Numbered from the stretch's first letter, positions 51,459 to 62,375 are shown. The stretch is 64,000 nt of DNA from Flavivirga rizhaonensis (GCF_004791695.1 NZ_SRSO01000020.1:39838-103837), one strand, 5' to 3'. The notes: generated by a model not told the origin, from the sequence alone. Made by a program: numbers and translations.

Positions 51459-52415
51459 TTATTTACCACCTAAAATTATGGTTGCTCTACCCAGACCTTT
51501 CATAACTAATTTGTTAGGAATGTTATACGGTTCATTCTTTAAGAATTTACTCAATTTACTGGTGTATCTTCTTGCATCAATAGCTCTACCCTTTTCATTG
51601 TAAAGAGGGATTCTTACTTGCTCAAACAATGCCATGCTTTCGGTGATATCTGTGGTACTAAATCTACCTTTAACGGTATTGTCTGCTAACCAATCTTCAA
51701 TAATAATACCTAGTTCCTCATCGTCATATTCGGTCTCTAAATCGCCATCCCAATCATCCCATGTTTGAATGCGAATAATAATTTCTCTTCCGTTTTCAAA
51801 CATATCGTCAAAATGTGTTTGTAAAGATGCAGTAAAGGTATCCATGTGAGCTAAAACAGCTTCAGAAAGTAAAACTGGTAATTCTGCAGAAAAAGAAGGA
51901 GCGCCAGTACCAACAGCTGTTGCTACTTGTTTATCTGTATAAGAGTCCAAGCCTTGAAGGTTAAATGTTACTGACTTTTTAGGGCCTGTTTTATTAACTG
52001 TCCAAGTAAGTTGTATAATGATGTCTGCTTTAGCTACTTTTTTAAAAGCATCAATAGGACTCTCATTAATCCCTGCGCCTGAATTTTTAGATGTACGTAG
52101 ATTATCTTCGGCAGCGTTAGAATTTAGAGTTTTTATAGCAGATTCCATGTTTTTAAGAGGAAAACCTCTTTCTGCCATCATACCATTAATATGGCTAATA
52201 ACTTGTAGAAGTTCTGAATTTTCCTGAAGTGCTTTTTTATAATCAGGTATTTTAACAATAGTACCTTGGTCGTCAAAAGTCATTATATATCCATTTTTAA
52301 CACACCAAACATCACTTGGTACAACCATAAGTGTTGGTTTTTTAGCTTGACTAAAAACAGTAACACTTATTAGTAAAAATGTAATTGAAACTCCTAATTG
52401 CAATATTCTTTTCAT
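51459..52415 (-). CDS. DUF6175-like exported protein
   Basis: 318 aa with signal peptide (MKRILQLGVSITFLLISVTV, cleaved near FSQ). The mature protein begins KPTLMVVPSDVWCVKNGYI and contains ADIIIQLTWTVNKTGPKKSV, RIQTWDDWDGDLETEYDDEE and a basic C-terminus (RYTSKLSKFLKNEPYNIPNK). I recognise this as the DUF6175 type from Bacteroidota, with moderate certainty. Role unknown; operon partners suggest a periplasmic or outer-membrane assembly. Confidence 0.65.
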   Translation of the reverse strand: MKRILQLGVSITFLLISVTVFSQAKKPTLMVVPSDVWCVKNGYIMTFDDQGTIVKIPDYKKALQENSELLQVISHINGMMAERGFPLKNMESAIKTLNSNAAEDNLRTSKNSGAGINESPIDAFKKVAKADIIIQLTWTVNKTGPKKSVTFNLQGLDSYTDKQVATAVGTGAPSFSAELPVLLSEAVLAHMDTFTASLQTHFDDMFENGREIIIRIQTWDDWDGDLETEYDDEELGIIIEDWLADNTVKGRFSTTDITESMALFEQVRIPLYNEKGRAIDARRYTSKLSKFLKNEPYNIPNKLVMKGLGRATIILGGK

Positions 52416-52431
52416 GATTTGTTTTTTTTAA

Positions 52432-52953
52432 TTAGAATCCAGATGCTAAACCTTTAGAAATACCTTCACTTTCAAGACGTCTCCTAAGTTGGTCAAACTG
52501 GATATTTACTATAACCCCTATTTTATATTCTCGTTTACTTACTTTTAAGCGATCTCCTGGCGCAATGCTACCGTCTGTTGCTGCTGAAACATATTTTAAA
52601 TATTCACCTCCATCTGCAAAAAAAGCATCAAAAAAAGCTTTAAATTTTTCTTCTTTATCTACAGACTTTACTAATGGTTTTAAAGGTGTACAACCTTGGC
52701 CACCACCTGCATAACCTTTAAAAATAATACCGTGAACGGCATTTTTCATCCCTCTGGAAATAGCATGTTTAGGGTTTTTTGAATACGACCATACCTTTAC
52801 AAGTTTAGAACCTTGTTTTGCGATACCTTCGCATTCTAAATCGTATCGCCATATTTTAGTGTCCTCATTGGCTTTATTTTTTTTCCATTGGGCGTTGACA
52901 TTCGTTCCTAGGACCAGCAATACAGCCAGCATTAAAATGTTTTTAAATTTCAT
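52432..52953 (-). CDS. Exported protein of the four-gene operon (173 aa, unassigned)
   Basis: Signal peptide (MKFKNILMLAVLLVLGTNVN, cut at AQW). The mature domain has DTKIWRYDLECEGIAKQGSK, then NPKHAISRGMKNAVHGIIFK and IGVIVNIQFDQLRRRLES. The helix starting PKHAISRGMKNAVHG resembles the alanine-rich helix of LPP20/FlgO-like envelope domains, but the match is too weak to name a family. It lies 16 nt upstream of the DUF6175-like gene. Confidence 0.6.
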   Translation of the reverse strand: MKFKNILMLAVLLVLGTNVNAQWKKNKANEDTKIWRYDLECEGIAKQGSKLVKVWSYSKNPKHAISRGMKNAVHGIIFKGYAGGGQGCTPLKPLVKSVDKEEKFKAFFDAFFADGGEYLKYVSAATDGSIAPGDRLKVSKREYKIGVIVNIQFDQLRRRLESEGISKGLASGF

Positions 52954-52983
52954 ATTATTTGTGATTGTTTAAAATTCGATGAA

Positions 52984-54285
52984 CTAATTTATTTGTCTGA
53001 TAAGCATACCCGCATAGTATTTTTTCTTACCACCACTAAATGTTGTGTATTCTAGATCAGATGGGTTTTCTTCATTGGCGTTGTGTCTATTATCCCATAT
53101 AAGGTCTTTTTCTACTTTTATAACACCCAATCGTTTAAACACTGTCACCCCGTTCTTATCTAGTATTTGCTCTAAAACCTCATATTTATCACCTTTTTCT
53201 AAGCCTTCTTTTAAACCAATTTTAGCTGCCAAAGGTTCTGAACTTATAAGAGGTGTTTTTGTTCTGAAAACTTCATATTTTCTTTGCAGTTTAGCAATAA
53301 CATGGTCTATGGCCTTTATGGTTGCATTGCTTATTAATTCTTCGTTTGTTTTTTTACTTAACGAAGTACTTTGTATATCTGCCCAAGAAGTTTCAGTACC
53401 TATATATTCTAATTTAAAGATGTCCGTTTCATCAAAAGCTTTTTTCTTTTCTATGTCTATGTTACCTTCTTCATTCCAGAAATCATTATAGAAAATTGAA
53501 GCAGTTTCTTCATTCCAAACAAGTTTATATAAATGAGCTCTTGTTTTTATAACATATCCTTTTCCAAAAGTATCGGCACCTTGAGCAGTAGCATCTGCTA
53601 TGAGTGCCACATCGCTATTACCATAATTAGAGGCTGCGGTAGAAACACTAGCAAGAATACCTTTAGCCTTTTTTGCTACTTCTTCTTTATTTGTGTATTT
53701 AAAATCATTTACAATTACAAATGTACTTTTTATAAGAGCTTCTCCGGCATCTGCTAATAGTGCAGAACCACGTTCACTATTATTAGCTATTTTAACATCT
53801 AAATCTGATGCGTTATAATATCCGCGTTCAGCTATCAAATTCATATTGAACCCTCCAGATTCACTTCTGTTAAACCATTTAGCAACCATGGCTTTAGCAA
53901 TATTGTTGGTGTTTAAGTAGTTTAAAGCTGCTAAATGCTGAAATTCTTTTTCTTCTTTATTACCTCCAACATTTAATTCACTAGTTATTTTTGACATAAA
54001 CCCTTTTTTCTTAGGAGTTTCGACCGGTGGAGGTGTGTAGATGAAAGCAGAGTCCGTTTTAGGAATCATTCTAAGATTAACAATATGATTGTTGAATTTA
54101 TCTATTAAAGGTGCATTTGTGAATATATCTTGTATTACCGCACTATGCTCTCTGGTATCATCAGTTATCATTAATGTGTGAAGAGAGCTTCTTTTGTATT
54201 TAATGTCAATAGTGTTTTCCTGAGAGAAGATGATGCAACAAGGTAAAAACACTAAAAAAAATACAAGTACTTTTTTTGTATTCAT
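52984..54285 (-). CDS. Exported protein heading the four-gene operon (433 aa, unassigned)
   Basis: Signal peptide (MNTKKVLVFFLVFLPCCIIF, cleaved at SQEN). The mature protein has a proline-rich segment (YTPPPVETPKKKGFMSK, about residues 83-99), then helical and strand regions without a recognised family. The C-terminal third (EPLAAKIGLKEGLEKGDKYE, then VFKRLGVIKVEKDLIWDNRH) looks like a small beta-barrel fold, as in FlgT or SH3-like C-terminal domains. First gene of the operon; its upstream region 54286-54507 is AT-rich with no gene. Confidence 0.6.
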   Translation of the reverse strand: MNTKKVLVFFLVFLPCCIIFSQENTIDIKYKRSSLHTLMITDDTREHSAVIQDIFTNAPLIDKFNNHIVNLRMIPKTDSAFIYTPPPVETPKKKGFMSKITSELNVGGNKEEKEFQHLAALNYLNTNNIAKAMVAKWFNRSESGGFNMNLIAERGYYNASDLDVKIANNSERGSALLADAGEALIKSTFVIVNDFKYTNKEEVAKKAKGILASVSTAASNYGNSDVALIADATAQGADTFGKGYVIKTRAHLYKLVWNEETASIFYNDFWNEEGNIDIEKKKAFDETDIFKLEYIGTETSWADIQSTSLSKKTNEELISNATIKAIDHVIAKLQRKYEVFRTKTPLISSEPLAAKIGLKEGLEKGDKYEVLEQILDKNGVTVFKRLGVIKVEKDLIWDNRHNANEENPSDLEYTTFSGGKKKYYAGMLIRQIN

Positions 54286-54507
54286 TAAGGTGGTTGGTTT
54301 TATTGGTTAATAGCGATTAAAAATGCACAAAATAAGAAAATTAGAAAATGAAGATTTGAGAAGGGATTGTAAATATATAAAACCTATATTAAAAGAGAGA
54401 GAAGTACTGTTAAATTATTATCAACTAATTTGAGTTAGATTAGATTAATCTTAATTTACGGTAGAAGCAATAAAATGAGGTAGAAAGGTTAAAGAATTGT
54501 ATAAGTA

Positions 54508-54546
54508 TAAAAAAGAGGCTGTCTTGACTTTTCAGACAGCCTCTTT
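54508..54546 (-). terminator. Rho-independent terminator of gltBD
   Basis: AAAGAGGCTGTCT and AGACAGCCTCTTT form a perfect 13-bp stem around 9 nt. On the minus strand it is followed by TTTTTT-like sequence and lies 20 nt after the gltD stop. Confidence 0.85.
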
Positions 54547-54566
54547 AAACTATTTTTTTCTAATTG

Positions 54567-56030
54567 TTACATAGCAACCAAGTCACCAGACATATCTTTA
54601 GATGGTAAATTTGATTTACCCATTAAATAAAGGTCTACTTGACGAGCAGCTTCTCTACCTTCTGAAATAGCCCAAACAATTAGTGACTGTCCACGACGCA
54701 TATCGCCCGCAGCAAAAATATTTGGAATGTTTGTTTGGTATTTTCCGTATTCAGCTTTATAATTAGAGCGTGCATCTTTTTCGATACCTAATTTATCAGC
54801 TAAAGTACTTTCAGGGCCAGTAAATCCTAAAGCTAATAATGCTAAATCACAAGGCCATATTTTTTCAGTGCCTTCAATCTCTATGAGTTGAGGGCGCTCT
54901 CCAGGAACCATTTTCCATTCAACGTTAACCGTTTTTAAAGCTGTTAATTTACCGTTTTTATCTTTTATGAATTCCTTAGTATTGATCAACCAGTTTCTTT
55001 CAACACCTTCTTGATGAGAAGAAGATGTTTTTAACTGCAATGGCCAATAAGGCCAAGGCGTGGTTGGTGAACGATGTCCAGGAGGTTTTGGCATAATTTC
55101 AAAATTCACTACCGATTTCGCCCCGTGACGATTTGATGTTCCTACACAATCTGATCCTGTATCACCACCACCAATAACAATAACGTTTTTATCGGTTGCT
55201 AATACTTGATCTTTAACGTCTTTCCCAAATAATACTTTAGTCTGTTGTGTTAAGAAATCCATAGCTTGCACCACACCATCAGCATCAATACCTGGAGTAG
55301 GTAGGCTTCGTCTTTCAGTGGCACCTCCACAAAGAACAACCGAGTCAAAAGCTTTTAATTCTTTAACATCAGAATTAACACCAACATTTACATTCGTTTT
55401 AAACGTGATGCCTTCAGCCTCTAAAATAGCTAAACGACGGTCTATAACTTCCTTTTCCATTTTAAAATTAGGAATACCATAGCGTAATAAGCCTCCAATT
55501 TCATCATCTCTTTCAAAAACAGTTACTGTGTGTCCGGCTCTGTTTAATTGTTGAGCAGCTGCTAAACCAGCAGGCCCTGAACCTACAACAGCAATGGTTT
55601 TTCCTGTGCGTGTTTTTGGTGGTTGTGGTTTAATCCAACCTTCTTTAAAAGCACGCTCTACAATATTCTTTTCAATATTTTCGATAGATACTGGATCTTC
55701 AATAATACCTAATACACATGACTTTTCACAAGGAGCTGGACACAAACGACCTGTAAATTCAGGAAAATTATTTGTTGAATGTAACAGCCAAGAAGCTTTT
55801 TGCCATTCGCCTTGGTGCACCATATGGTTAAAATCCGGTATTAAGTTTCCTAATGGACAACCACTATGACAAAACGGGATACCACAATCCATACAACGTG
55901 ATCCTTGTTTTGTTATTTCTGGTTCGCTTAAAGGAACTGTAAATTCTTTATAATGTTTTACACGGTCTTTTACAGGCGTGTATGCTTCATCTTGTCTTTC
56001 AAATTCTTTAAATCCTGTTACTTTTCCCAT
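54567..56030 (-). CDS. gltD: Glutamate synthase (NADPH-type), small subunit
   Basis: 487 aa. N-terminal 4Fe-4S ligands are visible in CMDCGIPFCHSGCPLGNLIP (residues about 42-61) and CPAPCEKSC. The FAD site is AVVGSGPAGLAAAQQLNRAG (about 148-167) and the NADPH-binding GGGDTGSDCVGTSNR lies near 288-302. It oxidises the nicotinamide cofactor and passes electrons to GltB. The start is 4 nt after the gltB stop; the two form one operon with the terminator just downstream. Confidence 0.96.
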   Translation of the reverse strand: MGKVTGFKEFERQDEAYTPVKDRVKHYKEFTVPLSEPEITKQGSRCMDCGIPFCHSGCPLGNLIPDFNHMVHQGEWQKASWLLHSTNNFPEFTGRLCPAPCEKSCVLGIIEDPVSIENIEKNIVERAFKEGWIKPQPPKTRTGKTIAVVGSGPAGLAAAQQLNRAGHTVTVFERDDEIGGLLRYGIPNFKMEKEVIDRRLAILEAEGITFKTNVNVGVNSDVKELKAFDSVVLCGGATERRSLPTPGIDADGVVQAMDFLTQQTKVLFGKDVKDQVLATDKNVIVIGGGDTGSDCVGTSNRHGAKSVVNFEIMPKPPGHRSPTTPWPYWPLQLKTSSSHQEGVERNWLINTKEFIKDKNGKLTALKTVNVEWKMVPGERPQLIEIEGTEKIWPCDLALLALGFTGPESTLADKLGIEKDARSNYKAEYGKYQTNIPNIFAAGDMRRGQSLIVWAISEGREAARQVDLYLMGKSNLPSKDMSGDLVAM

Positions 56031-56034
56031 GACA

Positions 56035-59000
56035 CTATGCTGTTGTTAGTTCTTCTACCATTTGTTCTTCAGTCTCTAAACGTTTTAAGGCACGCTTGTA
56101 TTCAATTGGCATTACTTTTACAAAGTTACCTAAACTGGTATCCCAGTCTGCCAATAAATCTTTACCTCTATTACTGTTTGTATAAAGTATATGCTTCTCT
56201 ATAGATGCTTTTAAATCTGCAGCATCTTCCGCAGAAATATCTTCAAATTCAATAGTTTCTGTATTACATAAACCGTTTGCAAATTTATTTTCCGGATCAT
56301 AAACATAAGCAATACCACCACTCATACCAGCAGCAAAGTTTCGTCCCGTATTACCTAGAACAACTACTTTTCCACCAGTCATGTATTCACAACAGTGATC
56401 ACCAACACCTTCTACAACCGCAGTTGCTCCAGAATTTCGTACTGCGAAACGTTCACCAGCAATTCCGTTGATGTAAGCTTCTCCCTGAACCGCACCGAAT
56501 AAACAAACATTACCAACAATAATATTGTTTTCTGCTATGAAATCTGCTTTTGCCGGTTTTTTGATGATTAATTTACCTCCAGATAATCCTTTGCCTAAAT
56601 AGTCATTGGTGTTTCCTTCTACAGTAAATGTTAATCCGTGGGCTCCAAATGCGCCAAAACTTTGACCAGCAGAACCTGTGAAATTTATGTTTAACGTATC
56701 TTCAGGTAACCCTAAATGGCCATAAATTTTTGAGATCTCATTACTTACAATAGCTCCAACGGTTCTATTAACATTCTTTATTGGATATGCTAAGTTCATT
56801 TTCTCTTTTCTATATAAAGCTCTATGAGAGTCTTTTAATATAGTATGATCTAAAACGCTCTCTAAGTTATGGTCTTGTATTTCTGTGTTTCTTATAGTAA
56901 GCTGACTGTAAACAGAAGGCCTGTGTAAAATGCTAGATAAATCTAAGCCCTTAGCTTTGTAGTGCTTGATGGCTTTGTTTGCATTTATCTTATGTGTTTG
57001 ACCAACCATTTCTGCTACGGTTCTGAAACCTAACTGTGCCATAATGCCTCTTAATTCTTCAGCGATGTAGAAGAAGAAGTTTATAACATGTTCTGGTGTG
57101 CCTTTAAAGTTTTTACGTAACTCTTTATCTTGAGTTGCTATGCCTACCGGACACGTATTTAAATGACATTTACGCATCATAATACAACCAGATGCAACTA
57201 ACGGAGCTGTAGCAAATCCAAATTCTTCGGCACCTAATAAAGCGGCAACTGCTACATCACGGCCTGTTTTTAATTGTCCGTCACATTCTACAACAATTCT
57301 ACTTCTTAATTTATTTAATACTAGTGTTTGTTGTGCTTCTGCCAAACCAAGCTCCCAGGGTAACCCAGCATGTTTTAATGATGTTAAAGGAGATGCTCCA
57401 GTACCACCATCATAGCCTGAAATTAAAACGACATCGGCTTTAGCTTTTGAGACTCCTGCAGCAATAGTTCCTACGCCTACTTCTGATACTAATTTAACAT
57501 TAACCCTTGCTTCTCGATTGGCATTCTTTAAATCGAAAATTAATTGTGCTAAATCTTCAATAGAATAAATATCGTGATGCGGAGGTGGCGAAATTAAACC
57601 AACAAAAGGCGTCGAGTTTCTAGCTGCGGCAATCCATGGTAGTACTTTCTCTCCAGGTAATTGTCCGCCTTCTCCAGGTTTTGCGCCTTGAGCCATTTTA
57701 ATCTGAATTTCTTTCGCATTAGTTAAATAATGTGAGGTCACTCCAAAACGGCCTGATGCTACTTGTTTTATTGCTGAGTTACGGCTATCACCGTTTATAT
57801 CTTTTTGAAAACGTTTTCTATCTTCCCCACCTTCACCAGAATTTGATTTACCACCAATTCTGTTCATGGCTATCGCTAAATTTTCATGAGCTTCTCTAGA
57901 AATAGACCCGTAAGACATTGCCCCAGTTTTAAAGCGCTTAACAATGTCTGTCCAAGGCTCTACCTCTTCCAGAGGAATAGGGTCTAAATTATCAAACTCA
58001 AATAACCCTCGAATGGTCATTAAGTTTTCCGATTGTTCATTGATTGCTTTTGAGTAAACGTCATAACTCGCCTGGTCACTCAGCCTAACAGCTTGTTGTA
58101 ATTTAGCAACAGTGGTAGGGTTAAATAAGTGTCTTTCGCCATTACGTCTCCATCTGTAGTCTCCTCCAATATTTAAACCTAAGCGTTTATCAATTGTGTT
58201 ATCAGGATATGCTTGCTTGTAACGTTCATTAATTTCTTTTTCAATTTCATATAAACCAATACCTTCAATTCGAGAAGCCGTATAAGGGAAATATTTTTCA
58301 ACAAATTGCGAGTTGAAACCAACAATTTCGAAAATTTGTGAACCTCTATAGGAATGTAGTGTAGAGATTCCAATTTTGTTCATGATTTTTAAAATCCCCT
58401 TCCCGATTGCTTTATTAAAATTATCAACCGCTTTTTGCTCGTCCATATCAACAATGAAGCCTTCTTTTACTTGCATTCTGATGATTTCGTTCACCATATA
58501 TGGGTTAATGGCACTAGCACCATAACCAAATAGGGTAGCAAAATGATGAGGTTCACGAGGTTCTGCAGATTCAATAATGATATCGAAGTAAGAACGCTTA
58601 CGTAAACGGTTCATTTGATGGTTTACATAAGAACATGCTAATAAAGCAGGAATAGGAGCGAATTCTTGATTGACACCTCTGTCTGAAAGAATTATGATAT
58701 TTGTTTTTCTTTCTAGTGCTTTTTCAACTTGTTTGATAATATCTTCTAAAGCATCCTCAAGACCATTAAGACCTTGTGCTTTTGGATATAAGATTTCAAT
58801 GGTTTCAGCTTTAAAGCTTTCAATTGAAATACTTCTTATTTTTTCTAAATCGGCATTAGAAATAACAGGGTTTTGAATTCTAAGTTTTCTACACTGTCTT
58901 TCTGTAATGCTGAAAATATTTCTGTCCTTACCAAGGTTTAAACTAATATCGGTTACAATCTCTTCACGAATACCATCCAACGGAGGATTGGTAACCTGTG

Positions 59001-60549
59001 CGAATAATTGCTTGAAGTAGTTTGAAATTAACTGGGGCCTATCTGATAAAACAGCTAATGGCGTGTCAATTCCCATGGAACCTAAAGCTTCCTTACCTAC
59101 AACAGCCATAGGGGTTATAACCTCCTGAATGTCTTCAAACGTATAATTGAATAAACGTTGGCGTGTTTTAATGTCTATAGTTTCAATTGGACACGTTTCG
59201 TTTGTATAAGGAACGTCTTTTAAATGCAATCTCGTTTTATCTAACCATTCTTTATAAGGTCTTTCTAAAACAATTTTACTCTTAATTTCTTCATCTTCAA
59301 TAATGCGGCCTTTGTTCATGTCTACCAGGAACATTTTTCCAGGTTCTAATCGACCATGTCTTTCTACATCTTCAGCGTCAATTTCAACCACACCAATTTC
59401 TGACGACATAATTAGCTTACCACTTTTGGTAACGGTGTATCTAGAAGGTCTTAGTCCATTTCTATCTAACAATGCGCCTATGTAATCACCATCCGTAAAA
59501 GGCACAGAAGCAGGGCCATCCCATGGTTCCATTAAGCAAGCATTATACTCATAAAATGCTTTTCTTTCCTCAGACATGGTTTTGTGTTTTTCCCATGCTT
59601 CAGGAATCATCATCATCATAATTTCTGGTAATGATCTTCCTGTGTGTGTTAATAATTCAACTACCATATCCATAGAGGCAGAATCTGACTTACCTGGTAA
59701 TATGATAGGGAATAACTTGTCTATTTGATGTCCGAAAACATCACTTTTCATGATTTCTTCGCGAACACGCATTCTACTAACATTACCACGAAGTGTATTA
59801 ATTTCACCATTCTGACACATAAAACGGAATGGTTGTGCCAATTCCCAAGTAGGCATCGTATTGGTAGAAAAACGCTGATGTACTAATGCTAAACGTGTTA
59901 CTAAATCCTGCTGTTGTAAATCGGTATAATAAGGGCCAATATCTTCGGGCATTATAATACCTTTATATATTAGGGTCGTGGTTGATAAACTTGGCACATA
60001 AAAATAGGTGCTTTCAGAAATTTTTGACTTTCTAATGGTGTGCTCGGTAATCTTACGTGCAGCGTATAATTTAGCTTTAAAATCGGCTTCGCTAATAGCT
60101 TCAGTTTTGCCGACAAAAAGCTGCTCAATATTAGGCTCTGAAGCCAAGGCTATTTGCCCTAATTGTGTCGAATCAACAGGAACATCTCTCCATCCTAAGA
60201 TGGAAAGTCCTTGAGCCTTTATTTTATTTTCAAATGTGTCTTTGCAATATTGATATTGGTTTGATGTTTTTGGTAAAAATACCATACCTACGGCATATTC
60301 CCTTTGAGCTGGGATATTAAAATCGCAAACTCTTTTAAAATAATCATGAGGGATATCAATTAATAAACCAGCTCCATCACCGGTTTTTCCATCTGCGCTT
60401 ACACCGCCACGGTGTTCTAGCTTTACGAGAATTTCTAAGGCGTCATGAATAATTTGATTTGTTTTCTCTCCATTAAGATTACAAATAAAACCTGCGCCAC
60501 AATTTTCGTGTTCAAATTCGGGTAAATACAGTCCTTGTTTCTTCAGCAT
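56035..60549 (-). CDS. gltB: Glutamate synthase, large subunit
   Basis: About 1504 aa from the ATG at 60549. The N-terminal amidotransferase nucleophile is the Cys in [12 protein letters not shown] (residue 17), exposed after propeptide removal. The FMN-binding synthase domain includes [20 protein letters not shown] and [18 protein letters not shown] [21 protein letters not shown] 3Fe-4S cluster is indicated by [20 protein letters not shown]. The C-terminal GXGXG beta-helix ([20 protein letters not shown]) completes the layout. It makes two glutamates from glutamine and 2-oxoglutarate. The upstream TTG at 60558 is an unlikely start. Confidence 0.96.
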   Translation of the reverse strand: MLKKQGLYLPEFEHENCGAGFICNLNGEKTNQIIHDALEILVKLEHRGGVSADGKTGDGAGLLIDIPHDYFKRVCDFNIPAQREYAVGMVFLPKTSNQYQYCKDTFENKIKAQGLSILGWRDVPVDSTQLGQIALASEPNIEQLFVGKTEAISEADFKAKLYAARKITEHTIRKSKISESTYFYVPSLSTTTLIYKGIIMPEDIGPYYTDLQQQDLVTRLALVHQRFSTNTMPTWELAQPFRFMCQNGEINTLRGNVSRMRVREEIMKSDVFGHQIDKLFPIILPGKSDSASMDMVVELLTHTGRSLPEIMMMMIPEAWEKHKTMSEERKAFYEYNACLMEPWDGPASVPFTDGDYIGALLDRNGLRPSRYTVTKSGKLIMSSEIGVVEIDAEDVERHGRLEPGKMFLVDMNKGRIIEDEEIKSKIVLERPYKEWLDKTRLHLKDVPYTNETCPIETIDIKTRQRLFNYTFEDIQEVITPMAVVGKEALGSMGIDTPLAVLSDRPQLISNYFKQLFAQVTNPPLDGIREEIVTDISLNLGKDRNIFSITERQCRKLRIQNPVISNADLEKIRSISIESFKAETIEILYPKAQGLNGLEDALEDIIKQVEKALERKTNIIILSDRGVNQEFAPIPALLACSYVNHQMNRLRKRSYFDIIIESAEPREPHHFATLFGYGASAINPYMVNEIIRMQVKEGFIVDMDEQKAVDNFNKAIGKGILKIMNKIGISTLHSYRGSQIFEIVGFNSQFVEKYFPYTASRIEGIGLYEIEKEINERYKQAYPDNTIDKRLGLNIGGDYRWRRNGERHLFNPTTVAKLQQAVRLSDQASYDVYSKAINEQSENLMTIRGLFEFDNLDPIPLEEVEPWTDIVKRFKTGAMSYGSISREAHENLAIAMNRIGGKSNSGEGGEDRKRFQKDINGDSRNSAIKQVASGRFGVTSHYLTNAKEIQIKMAQGAKPGEGGQLPGEKVLPWIAAARNSTPFVGLISPPPHHDIYSIEDLAQLIFDLKNANREARVNVKLVSEVGVGTIAAGVSKAKADVVLISGYDGGTGASPLTSLKHAGLPWELGLAEAQQTLVLNKLRSRIVVECDGQLKTGRDVAVAALLGAEEFGFATAPLVASGCIMMRKCHLNTCPVGIATQDKELRKNFKGTPEHVINFFFYIAEELRGIMAQLGFRTVAEMVGQTHKINANKAIKHYKAKGLDLSSILHRPSVYSQLTIRNTEIQDHNLESVLDHTILKDSHRALYRKEKMNLAYPIKNVNRTVGAIVSNEISKIYGHLGLPEDTLNINFTGSAGQSFGAFGAHGLTFTVEGNTNDYLGKGLSGGKLIIKKPAKADFIAENNIIVGNVCLFGAVQGEAYINGIAGERFAVRNSGATAVVEGVGDHCCEYMTGGKVVVLGNTGRNFAAGMSGGIAYVYDPENKFANGLCNTETIEFEDISAEDAADLKASIEKHILYTNSNRGKDLLADWDTSLGNFVKVMPIEYKRALKRLETEEQMVEELTTA

Positions 60550-60558
60550 AATCAACAA

Positions 60559-61002
60559 ACTTTGGTTTAAAAATCGAGTTGAAGAGCTAAGATATGTACT
60601 AAGATTTGAATTACAATAGAGCCTATTTCATTATTCCGATTATATAAACGAAGTTGAGATAAAAATAATTATATATCAATATTAAAGGTGTTTTTTAATA
60701 AATATTCAATCTATGATTTTTTATGAATAAATACAGATATGTGAATTAATACTAACAAATAATCAAATTAATGTAAATAATATCATAAAAATTTGGAAAA
60801 TACTGACAATCACTTAAATAAATGAGTTGTTAAAAATCCAAAAAATTACATTATAAACATAATACCTATAAAAAAATAGGGTAAAAAATGAAATATTGAT
60901 AAAATTAAACCATATACCCCTATTTTTTATGGGGTATAAATGTTTTTTACATAGTTTAGCCTCTCGAATTAGAAAATAAACACTAAAAAGTCAATAACTA
61001 AA
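60559..61002. other. Divergent control region between gltB and the ammonium-uptake operon
   Basis: About 440 nt without a gene, very AT-rich. The only strong symmetry is the dyad TATACCCC-N10-GGGGTATA (60913-60938). It must contain promoters in both directions, but I could not place a full TTTG/TAnnTTTG pair with confidence. Confidence 0.5.
60913..60938. promoter_or_regulatory. Dyad TATACCCC-N10-GGGGTATA
   Basis: Perfect 8-bp arms with a 10-nt AT-only spacer, 64 nt before the porin start and on the side of the gap facing the ammonium-transport operon. The G/C blocks stand out sharply in AT-rich DNA. A nitrogen-control operator is plausible; there is no downstream T-tract, so it is not a terminator. 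Confidence 0.45.
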
Positions 61003-62016
61003 ATGAAAACAATTATGAAAAAATTAATTACTCTTTCGATGCTTTTTATGGCAACAGTTTTATTTGCACAAGAAGAAGAGGCTTCTAAAAAGAAAGTATC
61101 TATAAGCGGTACAGTTGATACTTATTACAAAACGAACTTAACATCTTCAGATCAAGCTATATTTGGATCAGGCGATGAATTTCAGTCTTTTGGAACTTCT
61201 TTTGCCGATGAGACTGGATTTGCTTTAGGTATGGCAAATATTATAGCTAGTTATGAAGGTGAAAAAACAGGGGTGGTTGCAGACGTGGTTTTTGGACCAA
61301 GAGGAAATTCTGCAATTACAGGAAATAACATTAATCAGTTATATGCTTACTGGAATGTAACTGAAGGAACAACATTAACCTTAGGTAGATTTAATACGTA
61401 TTTAGGATACGAAGTTATTTCGCCAGCAGCAAACTTTAACTACAGTACGTCTTATTTATTCTCTAATGGACCATTCTCTCATGTTGGTTTAAAAGCAGAT
61501 TTTGCTTTATCTGATGACTTTAGTTTAATGTTAGCTGTAATGAATGCTACAGATATTGATAGCAATACTACTGGCGATTATGCTTTGGGAGCTCAATTAG
61601 GATATGCAGGCCAGTTTTTAAATTTCTATTATGATTCTGGAATTAAATTAGGATTTGAAATTGATTATACAGGAGGATTTGATTTGTCTGATGATTTCTT
61701 CTTAGGTATTAATGGGGCTTATGCAGATAATGATGGAAATGGGTTTTACGGTGCTGCTTTATATCCACAACTTGCAACGTGTGATAATTTCTCAATTGGT
61801 TTAAGAGGAGAGTATTTTAACTGGATGATCGATGGTGCAACAGACGAACCAAATGTATTTGCAGTTACTTTAACGGGGAGTTATACTTTAGAAAACTTAA
61901 TCATAAAACCTGAATTACGTTTAGATAGCAATTCTGAAGAGGTTTATTTTGATTCAGATTTAGAGGCAACAAAAAGCTTAGCTGCTTTCACATTGGCTGC
62001 TATTTATTCTTTCTAA
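61003..62016 (+). CDS. Outer-membrane porin of the ammonium operon
   Basis: 337 aa. A signal peptide (MKKLITLSMLFMATVLFAQ; the ATG at 61015 is an alternative start) is followed by ISGTVDTYYKTNLTSSDQAI and alternating beta-strands to a C-terminal aromatic strand (FTLAAIYSF). The pattern fits an OprP/phosphate-porin-like or OmpL-like beta-barrel porin of Bacteroidota. First gene of the operon porin-PII-amt, so it may pass ammonium or another nitrogen source across the outer membrane. That substrate is inferred from context only. Confidence 0.78.
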   Translation: MKTIMKKLITLSMLFMATVLFAQEEEASKKKVSISGTVDTYYKTNLTSSDQAIFGSGDEFQSFGTSFADETGFALGMANIIASYEGEKTGVVADVVFGPRGNSAITGNNINQLYAYWNVTEGTTLTLGRFNTYLGYEVISPAANFNYSTSYLFSNGPFSHVGLKADFALSDDFSLMLAVMNATDIDSNTTGDYALGAQLGYAGQFLNFYYDSGIKLGFEIDYTGGFDLSDDFFLGINGAYADNDGNGFYGAALYPQLATCDNFSIGLRGEYFNWMIDGATDEPNVFAVTLTGSYTLENLIIKPELRLDSNSEEVYFDSDLEATKSLAAFTLAAIYSF

Positions 62017-62036
62017 CAAAACTAAATAATACAATC

Positions 62037-62375
62037 ATGAAGAAAATTGAAGCAATTATTAGAAAATCTAAATATCGTGTTGTTAAAGAGGCATTGCACG
62101 ATGTTGGAGTGAACTTTTTCTCTTACTGGGATGTTACTGGTTTAGGAAATGAAAAAGAAGGACATGTATATAGAGGGGTGTCGTATAGTACAAGTGATAT
62201 TCAACGTAGACATTTATCAATCGTTGTAAATGATGATTTTGAAGAAGTAACAATTCAGGCAATCCTTAATTCGGCTGGAACAGGTGAAGTGGGAGATGGA
62301 AAAATATTTGTATCAGATATTAATGAATGTTACAGAATACGAACAGGGGAAAAAGGTGGAGACACTTTAAAATAA
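62037..62375 (+). CDS. P-II family nitrogen regulatory protein (GlnK-type)
   Basis: 112 aa. Begins MKKIEAIIRKSKYRVVKEAL, as in PII proteins. The T-loop contains the Tyr of VYRGVSYST (the site of uridylylation in proteobacteria). The B- and C-loops are GTGEVGDGKIFV and YRIRTGEKG. The residue at the Gln39 position, which takes part in ATP and 2-oxoglutarate binding, appears to be Glu (GNEKEGH), and the T-loop is one residue short. It should bind the transporter encoded just downstream to block it under nitrogen excess. Confidence 0.93.
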   Translation: MKKIEAIIRKSKYRVVKEALHDVGVNFFSYWDVTGLGNEKEGHVYRGVSYSTSDIQRRHLSIVVNDDFEEVTIQAILNSAGTGEVGDGKIFVSDINECYRIRTGEKGGDTLK

